A stretch of 64,000 bases of DNA from Corynebacterium sp. CNJ-954 (GCF_001942345.1 NZ_MKKI01000043.1:186001-250000), one strand, 5' to 3'. Positions 35,986 through 46,043 are shown, counted from the first letter of the stretch. Notes: generated by a model not told the origin, from the letters alone. Translations and numbers: made by a program.

Positions 35986-36085
35986 CGAAGTTTCTCCTTA
36001 CACAGGCCAAGGACCCCAGCGTGTGACGCTGAGGCCCTGCCTGGACGCTACGCCGCAGTAGTCCTGTTTTGTCTCGTAGAGGATT

Positions 36086-37756
<1,671 letters not shown>

Positions 37757-37914
37757 TGTGTTCCCTCCGGTTGGCGCGGCTGCGTGCACCTGATGCATCC
37801 AGCCCTGTCGTATACGGTTGACGAGCCTACCTCACAGTGCCGTGGTTACCCGAAGCTGCGTTCGACCCCCTTGCCCGCACCCGTGTTCCACCCGACCGGG
37901 ACGGTGTCTCCGTG

Positions 37915-38475
37915 TCAGAACGGCGTCGTGTCCCCCGCGGTCGCGAGTTCAGGGTCCGGGTTGTCAGCCGGAGTGTCCTCGTCCCCCTCGCCGTCACCGG
38001 CGGAGACCGCGACGGCGCTGTACCCGCCGAAGGACGACGCCTCCGCACCCTCGCCCACGGGTGCCGGTGCCGACGCGTCCTGCGACTCCTTCACCCTGTC
38101 GCGCAGGGACCAGGTCGACGTCGAGTGGCTCAGATCCAGACCGACGTTGGTGGCGGTCAACCGCCAGACGGTCTCGAGCATCTCCTTGCCATCCCTGGTC
38201 ATCCGTGGATTCTCCGGAGTGTAGGTGTAGGAGTTCATCCTGCCGACGATGACCAGCGGCGCACCCTTGACCACGCTGTGCATCACATGGTCCCCCAACC
38301 GTCCCCAGCACTGGACGTCGATGAACAGCGTGCCGGAGTCCTTCCACTCCCCGTTGTCGTTCCAACTCGGGGTCGACGCCATCCGGAACGTCACGAGCTT
38401 CGCGATCGTCGGGTGTCGTGAGGGATGGGTCGCGGCGAACCCCGTCATTGTCACGGACATCTGTTGTGTCGCCAT
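37915..38475 (-). CDS. ssb: Single-stranded DNA-binding protein paralogue
   Basis: A 186-residue protein with an OB-fold in residues 1-115 (VQCWGRLGDHVMHSVVKGAPLV is typical SSB core). A disordered acidic tail follows and ends GDTTPF, close to the DDDIPF-type tip that recruits partner proteins. The LTATNVGLDL end of the fold fits. The sequence is less conserved than housekeeping SSB, so it is likely a second SSB. ATG 38475 is chosen because GGAG is 10 nt upstream. Confidence 0.8.
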   Translation of the reverse strand: MATQQMSVTMTGFAATHPSRHPTIAKLVTFRMASTPSWNDNGEWKDSGTLFIDVQCWGRLGDHVMHSVVKGAPLVIVGRMNSYTYTPENPRMTRDGKEMLETVWRLTATNVGLDLSHSTSTWSLRDRVKESQDASAPAPVGEGAEASSFGGYSAVAVSAGDGEGDEDTPADNPDPELATAGDTTPF

Positions 38476-38701
38476 TACCGGCACACTCCTCCCCCGGTCC
38501 CCCGGGATTCACGGCGCCCCTGCCGATCCGTCGAGGGGCACCTTCCGGCGGTCGATGGAGCGGTCCCCCACCTCGTTCCCCCGGCGCAGTCCATCCTCCC
38601 CACCACGCCATACTCAGGTCAACGACCGTACCGTCGCTGTGGACAACACCGCGGAAACTCGACGAAAACTGTCCACAGCGGGAGCGTGGGCGGTTCTATC
38701 C

Positions 38702-40891
38702 TCACTGGTCGTCGGTACCGGGGTTCCTGCGACGGGCGTCCCGCTTGGTCTTCTCGGAGTGCACGTACCCCTGCACCTCGTCCCCGCGGTACTCGGTGCG
38801 ATAGTAGGCCTCGGCGGCGTCGTCCCGTCCCTTCCCGAGTCCAGCGAGCATGGCGTTGTAGGCGTCCAGGTCAGCCTCGTTGTCACGTTCGGCCTTGCGG
38901 TCGTAGCGGGCGGCCTCCTTCCTGTCCTGCCGCAGCCACTGGACGGCGTGGGCGGTACTGACCACCAGCAGTGGCAGCTCGCTGAGCCCCCAGGCGATCG
39001 CACCACCGGTGTGCTGCTGCTCCATCAGGTCGACGTCGAACGGCAGCTGCAGCGACAGGTAGTACGACTCCGCCAGCGGCTGCGCCATCTGCATCATCGC
39101 GATGCCGAACCAGGCATGGAACGCCATCGACGCCAGTGTCATCAGCAGCTTCATGAACGGGCTGAGCTGGCGCGGTGCGGCGTCCACGCCGATGACCACC
39201 CAGTAGAAGAGGTAACCGGAGATCAGGAAGTGGACCATCATGAACAGGTGCCCGGCGTGCTCGGACGCGAGGTCGCTGTACAGGTCCGACAGGTACAGCG
39301 CGTAGAACCCGACGACGAACTGGAAGGACGCGACGATCGGGTTGGTGAGGAACCGGGACACCGGGTTGTTGATGAAGACCACCAGCCACTCGCGAGGTCC
39401 CTGCAGGCCGTCCCGCCCGGCCGGGCGCAGGGCGCGCAGCAGCAGCGTCATCGGCCCGCCCAACACCCAGAACACCGGGATGAGCATGGTCAGCGCCATG
39501 TGCTGCAGCATGTGCGGGGCGAACATCGCCATGGAGTACATGCCGAGCCCGGAGCACGTGACGAAAATCAGCACCAGGTTCCCCAGTGTCCACCACACCA
39601 GACGGCTGGTCTTCCACTCCACCCCGCGCCGGCGCAGGGTGATCCACGCCCACATGTACACCCCCTGGAGCAGCACCGCGATCGTGCCGAAGACCAGGTC
39701 GAACCGCCAGTTGGTCAGCACCGCAGCCAGGCTGAATGGCTCGGAGACGTCAAACCCCATGATCAGCTCGGCCGGGGTGATGTCCGCGACCACCTCCGCC
39801 GGCGGCGGAATACGGGTCAACGACAGGGCCACACCCACCGTCGCCGCCATCACGAAGATCTCCACCAGCGCCAGACGGACGAACGGGCGACGCCACCATG
39901 CTGTCGCAGTACCGGTACCGGACGCGTCGAGCTGCGGGATCGTCCTTCGCCGGTGGGCGAAACCGATCACCGCGAGGATGAGGGTCAGCACTGCCTTGGC
40001 GACGATCACACGACCGTAGTCGGTGGTGAACCACTCGGAGAAGGACAGCCTGATTCCCGCGTTGATCAGCCCGGACAATGTGATCCCCACGATGGAGAAC
40101 AGCGCAACCACACTGTACCGGTGGGTGATCTCCGCCAGGAACGGGCCACGACGGGCGGCGTGGGCGACCAGGGCCATGAGCCCACCGATCCACACCGCCG
40201 CCAGGATGATGTGCCACAGCAGTGAGTTCACCCCGTAGTCATGGTTTCCGCCGGAGGCGGAGTGCCCCTCCAGCGCGACCGGGATCAGGGACGCGACCGC
40301 GATGACGAAGAAGACGGGCTGCCAGATCCACCGTCGTGTCAGCAGAGACAGGACGGCGGCTGCGGCAGCGATCACTGCGATCCACAGCATCGCCTTCGCC
40401 GTCGACACCTGGGCGATCGCGACGCCCCACATGTCGGGCTGCAACGTGTCCTGCAGCGGCTGACTCGAGGCGTCGGAGAGGTAGAGCGGCACCAGCAGCA
40501 GTGCGCACACGGCCCACCCCGCCATCGCCCACGTGCCGGTGCGGGACGCCCGGAAACCGTCGAGGTCCAGGTAGCCGTCCTTCCGTGGTTGCGCGCCGAA
40601 AGCGCTCATCAGGAATGAGCCGACGCCGAGGCAGGCCAGCACCGTTCCCGTCCCCCGGACCAGCGGGACACCCCAGGACGTGACTGGTCCGGGATCCGGG
40701 ATGCCGAGGGCGGCGAGCGACTGCCCGAGGAAAGCGTCGCTGATGACGGCGGCGACGAGGCCGGCCATCACTGCCGCGATGACGTACAGGGCGACCGGGG
40801 AACCGATCCTCCCGGTTGCTCGGGCGGAGGACTGGGACTTCTTGTCTGGAGAGTCGGTGGCTGATTCGGTGGCTACGGCCGCGTCGGACAT
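38702..40891 (-). CDS. CopD-CtaG fusion membrane protein (copper / cytochrome oxidase assembly)
   Basis: A 729-residue protein with about 16 membrane helices. The N-terminal half contains a CopD-like copper-resistance domain (around 225-345: HIILAAVWIGGLMALV and SFSEWFTTDYGRVI). The C-terminal half is a CtaG-type caa3 oxidase assembly domain (MYSMAMFAPHMLQHM, HLFMMVHFLISGYLF), with His and Met residues that could bind copper. The charged tail ends in RRRNPGTDDQ. It probably supplies copper to the aa3 oxidase at the membrane. ATG 40891 lies 7 nt after TAACGT (leaderless type); the upstream extension runs into tRNA-Arg and is false. Confidence 0.85.
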   Translation of the reverse strand: MSDAAVATESATDSPDKKSQSSARATGRIGSPVALYVIAAVMAGLVAAVISDAFLGQSLAALGIPDPGPVTSWGVPLVRGTGTVLACLGVGSFLMSAFGAQPRKDGYLDLDGFRASRTGTWAMAGWAVCALLLVPLYLSDASSQPLQDTLQPDMWGVAIAQVSTAKAMLWIAVIAAAAAVLSLLTRRWIWQPVFFVIAVASLIPVALEGHSASGGNHDYGVNSLLWHIILAAVWIGGLMALVAHAARRGPFLAEITHRYSVVALFSIVGITLSGLINAGIRLSFSEWFTTDYGRVIVAKAVLTLILAVIGFAHRRRTIPQLDASGTGTATAWWRRPFVRLALVEIFVMAATVGVALSLTRIPPPAEVVADITPAELIMGFDVSEPFSLAAVLTNWRFDLVFGTIAVLLQGVYMWAWITLRRRGVEWKTSRLVWWTLGNLVLIFVTCSGLGMYSMAMFAPHMLQHMALTMLIPVFWVLGGPMTLLLRALRPAGRDGLQGPREWLVVFINNPVSRFLTNPIVASFQFVVGFYALYLSDLYSDLASEHAGHLFMMVHFLISGYLFYWVVIGVDAAPRQLSPFMKLLMTLASMAFHAWFGIAMMQMAQPLAESYYLSLQLPFDVDLMEQQHTGGAIAWGLSELPLLVVSTAHAVQWLRQDRKEAARYDRKAERDNEADLDAYNAMLAGLGKGRDDAAEAYYRTEYRGDEVQGYVHSEKTKRDARRRNPGTDDQ

Positions 40892-40971
40892 GCCCTGAAC
40901 GTTACTAGCTGGAGCCCCTGTACCCCGATTCCACGTCCCAGCGCCGGTGTGCATTACGATGACTACCGCAA

Positions 40972-41045
40972 GCCTCCGTAGCTCAGTGGATGAGAGCAAC
41001 CGGTTTCTACCCGGTCGGTCGCGGGTTCGAATCCTGCCGGGGGCA
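40972..41045 (+). tRNA. tRNA-Arg (anticodon TCT), 3' end supplied by the integrated element
   Basis: Acceptor GCCTCCG/CGGGGGC, D arm GCTC/GAGC, anticodon stem ACCGG/CCGGT with loop TTTCTAC, T loop TTCGAAT and discriminator A. The next three bases are CTA, not CCA. The displaced original end at 49364-49380 does read GGGGGCACCA. The gene stays functional in sequence because the attachment core restores the acceptor and T-stem bases. Confidence 0.95.
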
Positions 41046-41046
41046 C
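41032..41046 (+). repeat. attL core
   Basis: TCCTGCCGGGGGCAC, the 3' end of tRNA-Arg, repeated exactly at 49364-49378. The following base differs (T here, C there), then ACA matches again. Confidence 0.85.
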
Positions 41047-41052
41047 TACACT

Positions 41053-41085
41053 GGAAAGCGTCGGTCAAGATGACCGGCGCTTTCC
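41053..41085 (+). terminator. Terminator after tRNA-Arg on the element side
   Basis: GGAAAGCGTCGGTCA-AGA-TGACCGGCGCTTTCC, followed by TTTCG. It replaces the original tRNA terminator, which now lies beyond attR at 49384-49423. Confidence 0.8.
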
Positions 41086-41179
41086 TTTCGTTTCAGCAGG
41101 TCACGTGGCTAGCGTACACCATGCGGGACGGACAGGGGAAGCCACGGTAGGACACTGTTTCCCAAATATGGCCCGACTA

Positions 41180-41220
41180 TTCCCAACAGTGTCCCAACAG
41201 AGTCCCAACACGGTTGGGAT
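41180..41220. promoter_or_regulatory. Left integrase arm-type sites
   Basis: CCCAACA occurs at 41182, 41193 and 41204, each 11 bp apart, with an inverted TTGGGA at 41214. The first 21 bases (41180-41200) recur exactly at 49280-49300 near attR. The cluster lies about 135 bp inside attL and ends 20 bp before the integrase start, so binding could also repress int. Confidence 0.75.
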
Positions 41221-41239
41221 ACGGACGGAGCTTCTGGAC

Positions 41240-42463
41240 ATGGCTAAGCGCGGCAACCGTAAGTTTGGGGAAGTTCAGGAGCGCCCGCATCCGAAGACGA
41301 AGAAGCGGCGGTATTACCCGCGTTACACCCTTCCGGGGTCTGGGGAGTTTAAGGCGCGCTATACCCCGGGCACGGGGTTTGAGACGAGGGAAGCTGCAGA
41401 GCAGTGGCTACTAGCGGAACAGCGTCTGTGGGAGTCGCATGTGGCCGCTGGTACACAGTCGGAGTGGGTGCCGCCGAAGCAGCGGTTACAGGCGACGTTC
41501 CGGCGGTCTGAGCGTGACGCTACGACGGTGAGGGAACTGTGTGAGCGGTGGCTGACCGAGAGCACGTTGAAGGCGTCCAGCGTGTCCAGTACTCGCAATA
41601 AGCTTGAGTATCGGGTGTACAGCACGTCGCTAGCGTCGGTGCGTGTTGTGGACGTGGACAGAGACACGATAAAGGCGTGGTGGGCGGAGGTACAGGAGCG
41701 GTGGCCGGAGACGGGAAACAGTAACGCTTTTGCGTACCGCAGACTGCACACGGCGTTTCAGTGGGGTATGGACGAGACTGACCTGGTGCCGTTGAATCCC
41801 GTGCAGATCAAGGGCGCGGGGAAGATTCCGAGGTCCGCGAATCGGGATAAGCCGGTGATTAGTGTCGAAGAGGCCGGGGTGATGATTGAGAACAGTCCGG
41901 CGAACGTGCGCGCCGGGGTTGCCTTGCTGTTGTGGTGTGGTCTGCGGTTGGGTGAGCTGTTGGAGCTGCGGCGTAAGGACCTTGTGGGGCTGGATGGTGA
42001 CGGTGCGGTGACGGTGCGTGTGCGTCGTACTGCTCAGCGGGTGCAGGACCCGGTAACTCGTAAGTCTCGTATGGTTCCGTTCGACACGCCGAAGTCTGCG
42101 GCAGGGAACCGTGATGTGACGGTACCGGCGAAGGTTGCTCAACGGTTGCGGGAGCACGCTGAGACGTTCATGGGGGACGGTGCGGACGCTCTGGTGATCA
42201 CTACGCGTACCGGGAGCCAGATGCTGGATACGACGTTCCGTGAGCGTTTTAAGTTGGGGAAGCTGGCGGCGGGACGGAAGGATGTGACCCCGCACGACTG
42301 TCGGCGGTTCTTTGGTACACAGCTGGTGACGAACGGTGTTGATCTAGAGTCGGCACGCCTACTCATGGGGCACGAGAACGTTACTCAGTTGATGGAGTAC
42401 CAGCGTGCCGCGTCGGGGTATGGGGAGTCTGCGGCGGCGGTGTTGGACCGGTTGGCGGACTAG
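41240..42463 (+). CDS. int: Tyrosine-family site-specific integrase
   Basis: A 407-residue recombinase. The N-terminal arm-binding region has RYTLPGSGEFKARY and FETREAAEQWLL. The core-binding domain is at about 100-190. The catalytic domain has LRLGELLELR (Arg I), HDCRRFFGTQL (HxxR) and GHENVTQLMEYQ (second His and Tyr nucleophile). ATG 41240 has GGAG 9-10 nt upstream; the longer frame from 41105 would read through the arm sites and is less likely. It sits beside attL and should integrate and excise the element at tRNA-Arg. Its 3' end overlaps an opposite-strand truncated gene. Confidence 0.92.
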   Translation: MAKRGNRKFGEVQERPHPKTKKRRYYPRYTLPGSGEFKARYTPGTGFETREAAEQWLLAEQRLWESHVAAGTQSEWVPPKQRLQATFRRSERDATTVRELCERWLTESTLKASSVSSTRNKLEYRVYSTSLASVRVVDVDRDTIKAWWAEVQERWPETGNSNAFAYRRLHTAFQWGMDETDLVPLNPVQIKGAGKIPRSANRDKPVISVEEAGVMIENSPANVRAGVALLLWCGLRLGELLELRRKDLVGLDGDGAVTVRVRRTAQRVQDPVTRKSRMVPFDTPKSAAGNRDVTVPAKVAQRLREHAETFMGDGADALVITTRTGSQMLDTTFRERFKLGKLAAGRKDVTPHDCRRFFGTQLVTNGVDLESARLLMGHENVTQLMEYQRAASGYGESAAAVLDRLAD

Positions 42464-42793
42464 ACGCACGGGGTCGCCGTTCATCGCCACGAGGTACGCG
42501 GCGAAGCGGGTGAGGAGGACATCAGTCTTTGGTCGACCGCCCGTGGACTTATCTGCGGTATCGCAGAAAAGGGTGTCTAGCTGCATGTTCTGTGCTGTAG
42601 CGGACACCTTAGCTTTCTCGATTGCGGTCTGGAATCGAGTCCAGTCAGAGGTTCCCTTGTACCCGAGCAGCGGTATGAGGTCTCGCGCGGACCAGCGAGA
42701 CACGCGCGGGGGCAGACATTCTGGAAACTTTTTTTGGGGAATGTTCTCACTGGTCAGGGCCAATAATGGGGCCCAGTTGTGCCCCAAAGTCAC
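42359..42793 (-). pseudogene. Bro-N/DinD-like antirepressor, truncated
   Basis: The frame starts with GTG 42793. Residues about 33-108 resemble the Bro-N/DinD N-terminal domain of phage antirepressors and DNA-damage-inducible protein D: WSARDLIPLLGY, then TAIEKAKVSA, STGGRPKTDVLLTRFAAYLV and AMNGDP. Similarity stops there; the remaining 35 codons are merely antisense to the integrase 3' end. The gene appears cut where int now ends. A shortened product could still be made; there is no clear ribosome site. Confidence 0.6.
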
Positions 42794-42811
42794 GGAATGG
42801 CATGTAACGAA

Positions 42812-42841
42812 TTGACAATCGCGAACGATCTATGATACACT
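42812..42841 (+). promoter_or_regulatory. Candidate main rightward promoter of the element
   Basis: TTGACA (42812-42817) and TACACT (42836-42841) are 18 bp apart, with TATGAT overlapping. It lies about 140 bp upstream of the first rightward gene, just outside the Bro-N frame. It is one of few consensus-like sigma-A promoters in the window. Confidence 0.5.
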
Positions 42842-42980
42842 TCGCCCTGTCGCCTGTCTTCGCACTTCATGATCATGCAATTTCCCCTACCCCGTAGGAC
42901 GTTATCAAAGCAGGCTGACGGATACAACGAGGTACGCCAAGGAACTACCCCCACTAGCTACCCCCGGAAGGAGGAACAGC

Positions 42981-43151
42981 ATGTCAGACCCCAAAAACTA
43001 CATCTCAATCAAGAGCACAGCGGAGCTTCTAGACGTGTCGCCGCGCACCGTCATCCGCTGGATCGACACCGGAGAGCTGACCCGCTACAAGATTGGCGGA
43101 GTCGTCCGCATAGACCGAGACGAGCTAGATCGACGCATGGCCACCAACTGA
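42981..43151 (+). CDS. Excisionase-type helix-turn-helix protein
   Basis: A 56-residue protein, MSDPKNYISIKSTAELLDVS continuing to DELDRRMATN. The compact winged HTH has ELLDVSPRTVIRWIDTGEL as helix-turn-helix and YKIGGVVRIDRDEL as wing and last helix, the usual form of Xis/AlpA proteins. GGAAGGAGG precedes the ATG by 6 nt. As first gene after the promoter it is the best candidate for the directionality factor or the activator of excision. Confidence 0.75.
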   Translation: MSDPKNYISIKSTAELLDVSPRTVIRWIDTGELTRYKIGGVVRIDRDELDRRMATN

Positions 43152-43237
43152 ACACACCCCAGACCCCTACAGACAGGACAACCAATTTGAACGCACCTAC
43201 TAAGTATCTCCCCCTTGACCATTCCCCGGAGTACCGC

Positions 43238-43435
43238 ATGACCCTCACCGTGGATGAGACGGCCGGTGCTCTCGGTGTCTCAGAGAAGACTGTCGTGCGC
43301 CGCATTCAGGACGGCACCCTGCCCGCCTACCGCTTCGGTGGCGGTGGGCGCGGATACTTGATCAGACTGGAGGACATCTCAGCCGCACTGGTGCCGGTAC
43401 CCACGGCGGCGATGTTTCGGCAGGTGCCCGCATGA
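43238..43435 (+). CDS. Second MerR/excisionase-type HTH protein
   Basis: A 65-residue protein from ATG 43238 (GGAG 7 nt upstream): TLTVDETAGALGVSEKTVVR gives the HTH and YRFGGGGRGYLIRLEDI the wing and last helix. A TTG at 43187 with AGGA upstream would add 17 residues and is also possible. It is a diverged relative of the preceding HTH gene. Its stop overlaps the next ATG (ATGA), so the genes are coupled. Confidence 0.7.
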   Translation: MTLTVDETAGALGVSEKTVVRRIQDGTLPAYRFGGGGRGYLIRLEDISAALVPVPTAAMFRQVPA

Positions 43436-43629
43436 CTGAGATGAACACGCCGCCGCCGTCGCAGATGCCCCGCGCGCGTCTCCCCCTCGCTGAGAACGGC
43501 CCTGACTGGAACTACGAGGATGACGCTTACCCGGACTCGTGGAAGGACCGCGACAACGGCACGGGCCGTAGCCACCTGTTTCCGGACGCTGAGTTCGACA
43601 CCGAATATCCCTTGAACTGGAAGAACTAA
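43432..43629 (+). CDS. Small acidic hypothetical protein
   Basis: A 65-residue protein, rich in Pro, Asp and aromatic residues (GPDWNYEDDAYPDSWKD). There is no recognisable domain and it is probably largely unstructured. It is translationally coupled to the HTH gene before it and ends 14 bp before the next start. Confidence 0.5.
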   Translation: MTEMNTPPPSQMPRARLPLAENGPDWNYEDDAYPDSWKDRDNGTGRSHLFPDAEFDTEYPLNWKN

Positions 43630-43643
43630 GAAAGGTTTCAACT

Positions 43644-44843
43644 ATGAACAACATTGATTGGAATACTCCCCTCCAACCCCGACTCCTCAAAGACGCACCC
43701 ACCAGCGCACCGCGCAGGGAACGCTACGTTCCGCCCACGGGATACGAAGCGCGTCTCGCACTGCTGGCCGACACCTGGGGCGTTGAGCTGAACACGCTGC
43801 TGCACCAAGGCTACAAGGATGCCGTAGCGTACTACGAGGCGCTAGAAGGGGAACTGGACGAGTTCGCGGCCCTGCCCCTGCCCACCGGTGAGGAGCTGCG
43901 GGGGATGACGGACACTCAGCGGCGAAAGGCGTTGCGCGACGTAGAGACCGACAACGTGGCCCGCGCTCAGGTCCGGTCGTCGATCCGAGAGAACCTGAAT
44001 GCGGCGCGCCGGGTAATCGATGCAGACGAATCTGAGCAACTGACGTACAACCACGTCATGTCTATCCTTCCTGTCACGGAGACGGTGGAGACGTTGACCC
44101 GCACGGCTCGGTTCCTTGGGCCGTACACGACGCGGACGGACGCTGACCCGGCTCACGGCGGGACTGAAACAGAGCGTCGAGAGAGGGAGGCCGCTAACGA
44201 GGTCATCCCCGTGTTTCGTGAGGCGCTGTTCCGGGTGCTGTCGCTTGACCTGCTGATCGGAAAGCGTGACGACGGGTACGCGCTGTTCGCGGACCCGAAC
44301 ATCGAGGGGTTTCTCACCTACCGGCTGAACATGTCGGCAAAGGGTGAGATTATCGGTCGGGAGAATGACTTCACCGACCAGGATGTGGAGCGGCACCGGA
44401 TCGCGAAGGATTGGCATGAGCTCTACATCGGCGGGTGGGAGAAGTGGTCAAAGGATCTTCCCGGCCGTCCGTCACAAAAGATCATGCAGGAGATCGATGT
44501 GAAGAACCGTTTCTTCCGGCTCGCTTCGGGTGATCGGGCTGTGACGGCGCTTGCGCGTGGCCGTGTTGAGGGCCTGGCGCTGTCGGTGCCGGCGACGTGG
44601 GCGGAGTACGAGGACCGTCTGCGTCGCTACGACGAGGCGATGCGTGAGGCGGAGAACCGGGCTGGGCGGTTCTCCAAGGACATCTTCAAGGAGTCCGAGT
44701 CACACAGGAAGAACCCGAATACAGGGGATTGGGACACCTTCGTTTTTCGCAGAAACCTACGTACCGGGGAAACCGAGACGTTCATGGTCGGCGGTGGTGT
44801 GCCTGAGCCGAAGTTCGCTCCGCGGGTTGATCCAGTGCGGTAA
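43644..44843 (+). CDS. Large hypothetical protein of the element
   Basis: A 399-residue, charged, mostly helical protein with no P-loop, HUH or metal-site motif that I can see. It has a Pro-rich beginning (RRERYVPPTGYEARLALLAD), a long Glu/Arg helix region (about 90-140), and a C-terminal FRRNLRTGETETFMVGGGVPEP. GAAAGG lies 9-10 nt before the ATG. It is the longest gene after int, in the place where replication or packaging-interference genes often sit in satellites. Function unknown. Confidence 0.65.
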   Translation: MNNIDWNTPLQPRLLKDAPTSAPRRERYVPPTGYEARLALLADTWGVELNTLLHQGYKDAVAYYEALEGELDEFAALPLPTGEELRGMTDTQRRKALRDVETDNVARAQVRSSIRENLNAARRVIDADESEQLTYNHVMSILPVTETVETLTRTARFLGPYTTRTDADPAHGGTETERREREAANEVIPVFREALFRVLSLDLLIGKRDDGYALFADPNIEGFLTYRLNMSAKGEIIGRENDFTDQDVERHRIAKDWHELYIGGWEKWSKDLPGRPSQKIMQEIDVKNRFFRLASGDRAVTALARGRVEGLALSVPATWAEYEDRLRRYDEAMREAENRAGRFSKDIFKESESHRKNPNTGDWDTFVFRRNLRTGETETFMVGGGVPEPKFAPRVDPVR

Positions 44844-44976
44844 CTGACTGAATGCATGGTTTGCTCCTGACGGGAGGTTAGCGGCGACCTGCGTTTATCC
44901 ACGTAATCATGCCTGAGAGTGATTCTAACGGGTTTACCCCCTGTTTTGTCACTCTCTATTTAACTATGCCCTGTTT

Positions 44977-44991
44977 GTCCGTTAGACGGAC
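44977..44991. promoter_or_regulatory. 15-bp perfect palindrome, possible operator
   Basis: GTCCGT-TAG-ACGGAC lies in the 185-bp gap before the next gene, about 37 bp upstream of its ATG. There is no T-run, so operator is likelier than terminator. Confidence 0.4.
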
Positions 44992-45028
44992 GATGAGGGG
45001 CAATAATCGGGACAGGATGGAGCAGTGA

Positions 45029-45289
45029 ATGAGAAACAACGATAACGGCCGGCATTGGGCCGGGAACATCGAAGAGGCACCGAATCATGGCACGGCACGG
45101 CGCACGAATCTCGGCAGTGTTCCGTGTGGGGCGCGTTACGACGGCGGGGATCGCATATCGCGCCGGGTGGACGTGTTTGAGGTTCGTGACGATCAAACGG
45201 AACGGACGTACACGTACTTCTGCTGTGACGGCGTGGAGTTCCGCTTCACCGAACGGCAGATCGATGTACTCGCAACGATCCTTGACTAG
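45029..45289 (+). CDS. Small hypothetical protein
   Basis: An 86-residue protein with GGAG about 9 nt upstream of the ATG. Its second half is beta-rich (RVDVFEVRDDQTERTYTYFC followed by CDGVEFRFTERQIDVLATIL). No domain is recognised. A frame at 45087 is a shifted shadow with unlikely composition. Confidence 0.55.
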   Translation: MRNNDNGRHWAGNIEEAPNHGTARRTNLGSVPCGARYDGGDRISRRVDVFEVRDDQTERTYTYFCCDGVEFRFTERQIDVLATILD

Positions 45290-45303
45290 GAAAGGAGCAC
45301 GGA

Positions 45304-45582
45304 ATGAACCACATTAGTTTTAACGCGATCGATGATAGTCGTACGCGTTGTGTGAGGGGTCATCTGCTGACCTACTGGAACTGCGTGAAGGCTGATCTTT
45401 CGGGTGGTTGGCTGGCTTGCAAGTCATGTGACCTGGCACGCGCGGATATTCGCCGTGATAAGTTGCGCGGCCTTGATTCGTCGTCCGAACTGCAACGACT
45501 TTCGGATGAGCACTGGAAGCACCTAAGTGGGCTGGCCCAGGTGGAGATTAGAGCGGAGTTGAGTGATGCAAACGCAGCATAG
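45304..45582 (+). CDS. Small zinc-finger-like protein
   Basis: A 92-residue protein with a probable treble-clef zinc site: CVRGH (with HLL), then CKSC about 30 residues later, followed by an Arg/Lys-rich helix (ARADIRRDKLRG). The pattern is common in phage proteins with HNH-like or DNA-binding knuckles, but no nuclease His-Asn motif is visible. GGAAAGGAGCACGGA precedes the ATG. Confidence 0.6.
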   Translation: MNHISFNAIDDSRTRCVRGHLLTYWNCVKADLSGGWLACKSCDLARADIRRDKLRGLDSSSELQRLSDEHWKHLSGLAQVEIRAELSDANAA

Positions 45583-45739
45583 TGTTCAGGTTGGCAGGTA
45601 TCGGACTAAGGCGGGTGCATGGCTGTGGCAAATCTCTACCGGCAGGCGTGACCTGCTGCTAGACGATGTAGGCATGGATGAACTGTTGGAGAGCGTCGGA
45701 AAGGCGAAGAATAATGGAGAGTACGAAGAGTCGAGATAG
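45566..45739 (+). CDS. Very small hypothetical protein
   Basis: A 57-residue protein (MQTQHSVQVGRYRTKAGAWL continuing to EYEESR). It overlaps the preceding gene by 17 bp and the next start by 26 bp, and GGAG-like bases lie upstream. It has a short beta-rich beginning and an acidic helical end. Tight overlap on both sides supports it as part of the operon. Confidence 0.5.
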   Translation: MQTQHSVQVGRYRTKAGAWLWQISTGRRDLLLDDVGMDELLESVGKAKNNGEYEESR

Positions 45740-46043
45740 GGTCACTACTGTGGAGGGGGCGTACTATCTCGCCGCCATAAGGTTCGATGAGTTGCAGTCG
45801 CGGAACGTTGATCTTCCGGCGTGGCTGCGGGTTGCCCATTATGCGAGGGCGAATCAGGGGGTTAGGTCTTGTGAGTCGAGGCAGTCTCGGGCGGAGTTGT
45901 GTCGCGATACTGGTGTGACCAATCCTGCCCGTGCTGTGAGTGAGGCTGTTAGGTATGGCTATCTGCGGGAGGGGTCTACTGCTGAGGTGTTGAAGTTGGC
46001 TTCGGTTTTTGTGGATCGGAAGCGTAGTGCAAGGGGCTATTGA
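45714..46043 (+). CDS. Winged-helix DNA-binding protein, possible replication or control protein
   Basis: A 109-residue protein from ATG 45714 (GGAAAGG upstream). Residues about 55-100 resemble the HTH domain seen in phage replication-initiator-type proteins: SRAELCRDTGVTNPARAVSE then AVRYGYLREGSTAEVLKLA. It lies immediately upstream of three phased palindromes, which could be its binding sites. A role in starting replication or in repression is inference. Confidence 0.6.
   Translation: MESTKSRDRVTTVEGAYYLAAIRFDELQSRNVDLPAWLRVAHYARANQGVRSCESRQSRAELCRDTGVTNPARAVSEAVRYGYLREGSTAEVLKLASVFVDRKRSARGY

Noticed and set aside
40892..41068. Longer start for the CopD-CtaG gene
   Set aside because: It would begin inside tRNA-Arg and attL; the ATG at 40891 follows a -10 box by 7 nt.
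41105..41239. N-terminal extension of the integrase
   Set aside because: It would translate through the phased CCCAACA arm sites; the internal ATG at 41240 has a proper ribosome site.
42405..42815. Plus-strand frame of 136 codons after int
   Set aside because: It is antisense to the recognisable Bro-N domain and overlaps the integrase end in another frame.
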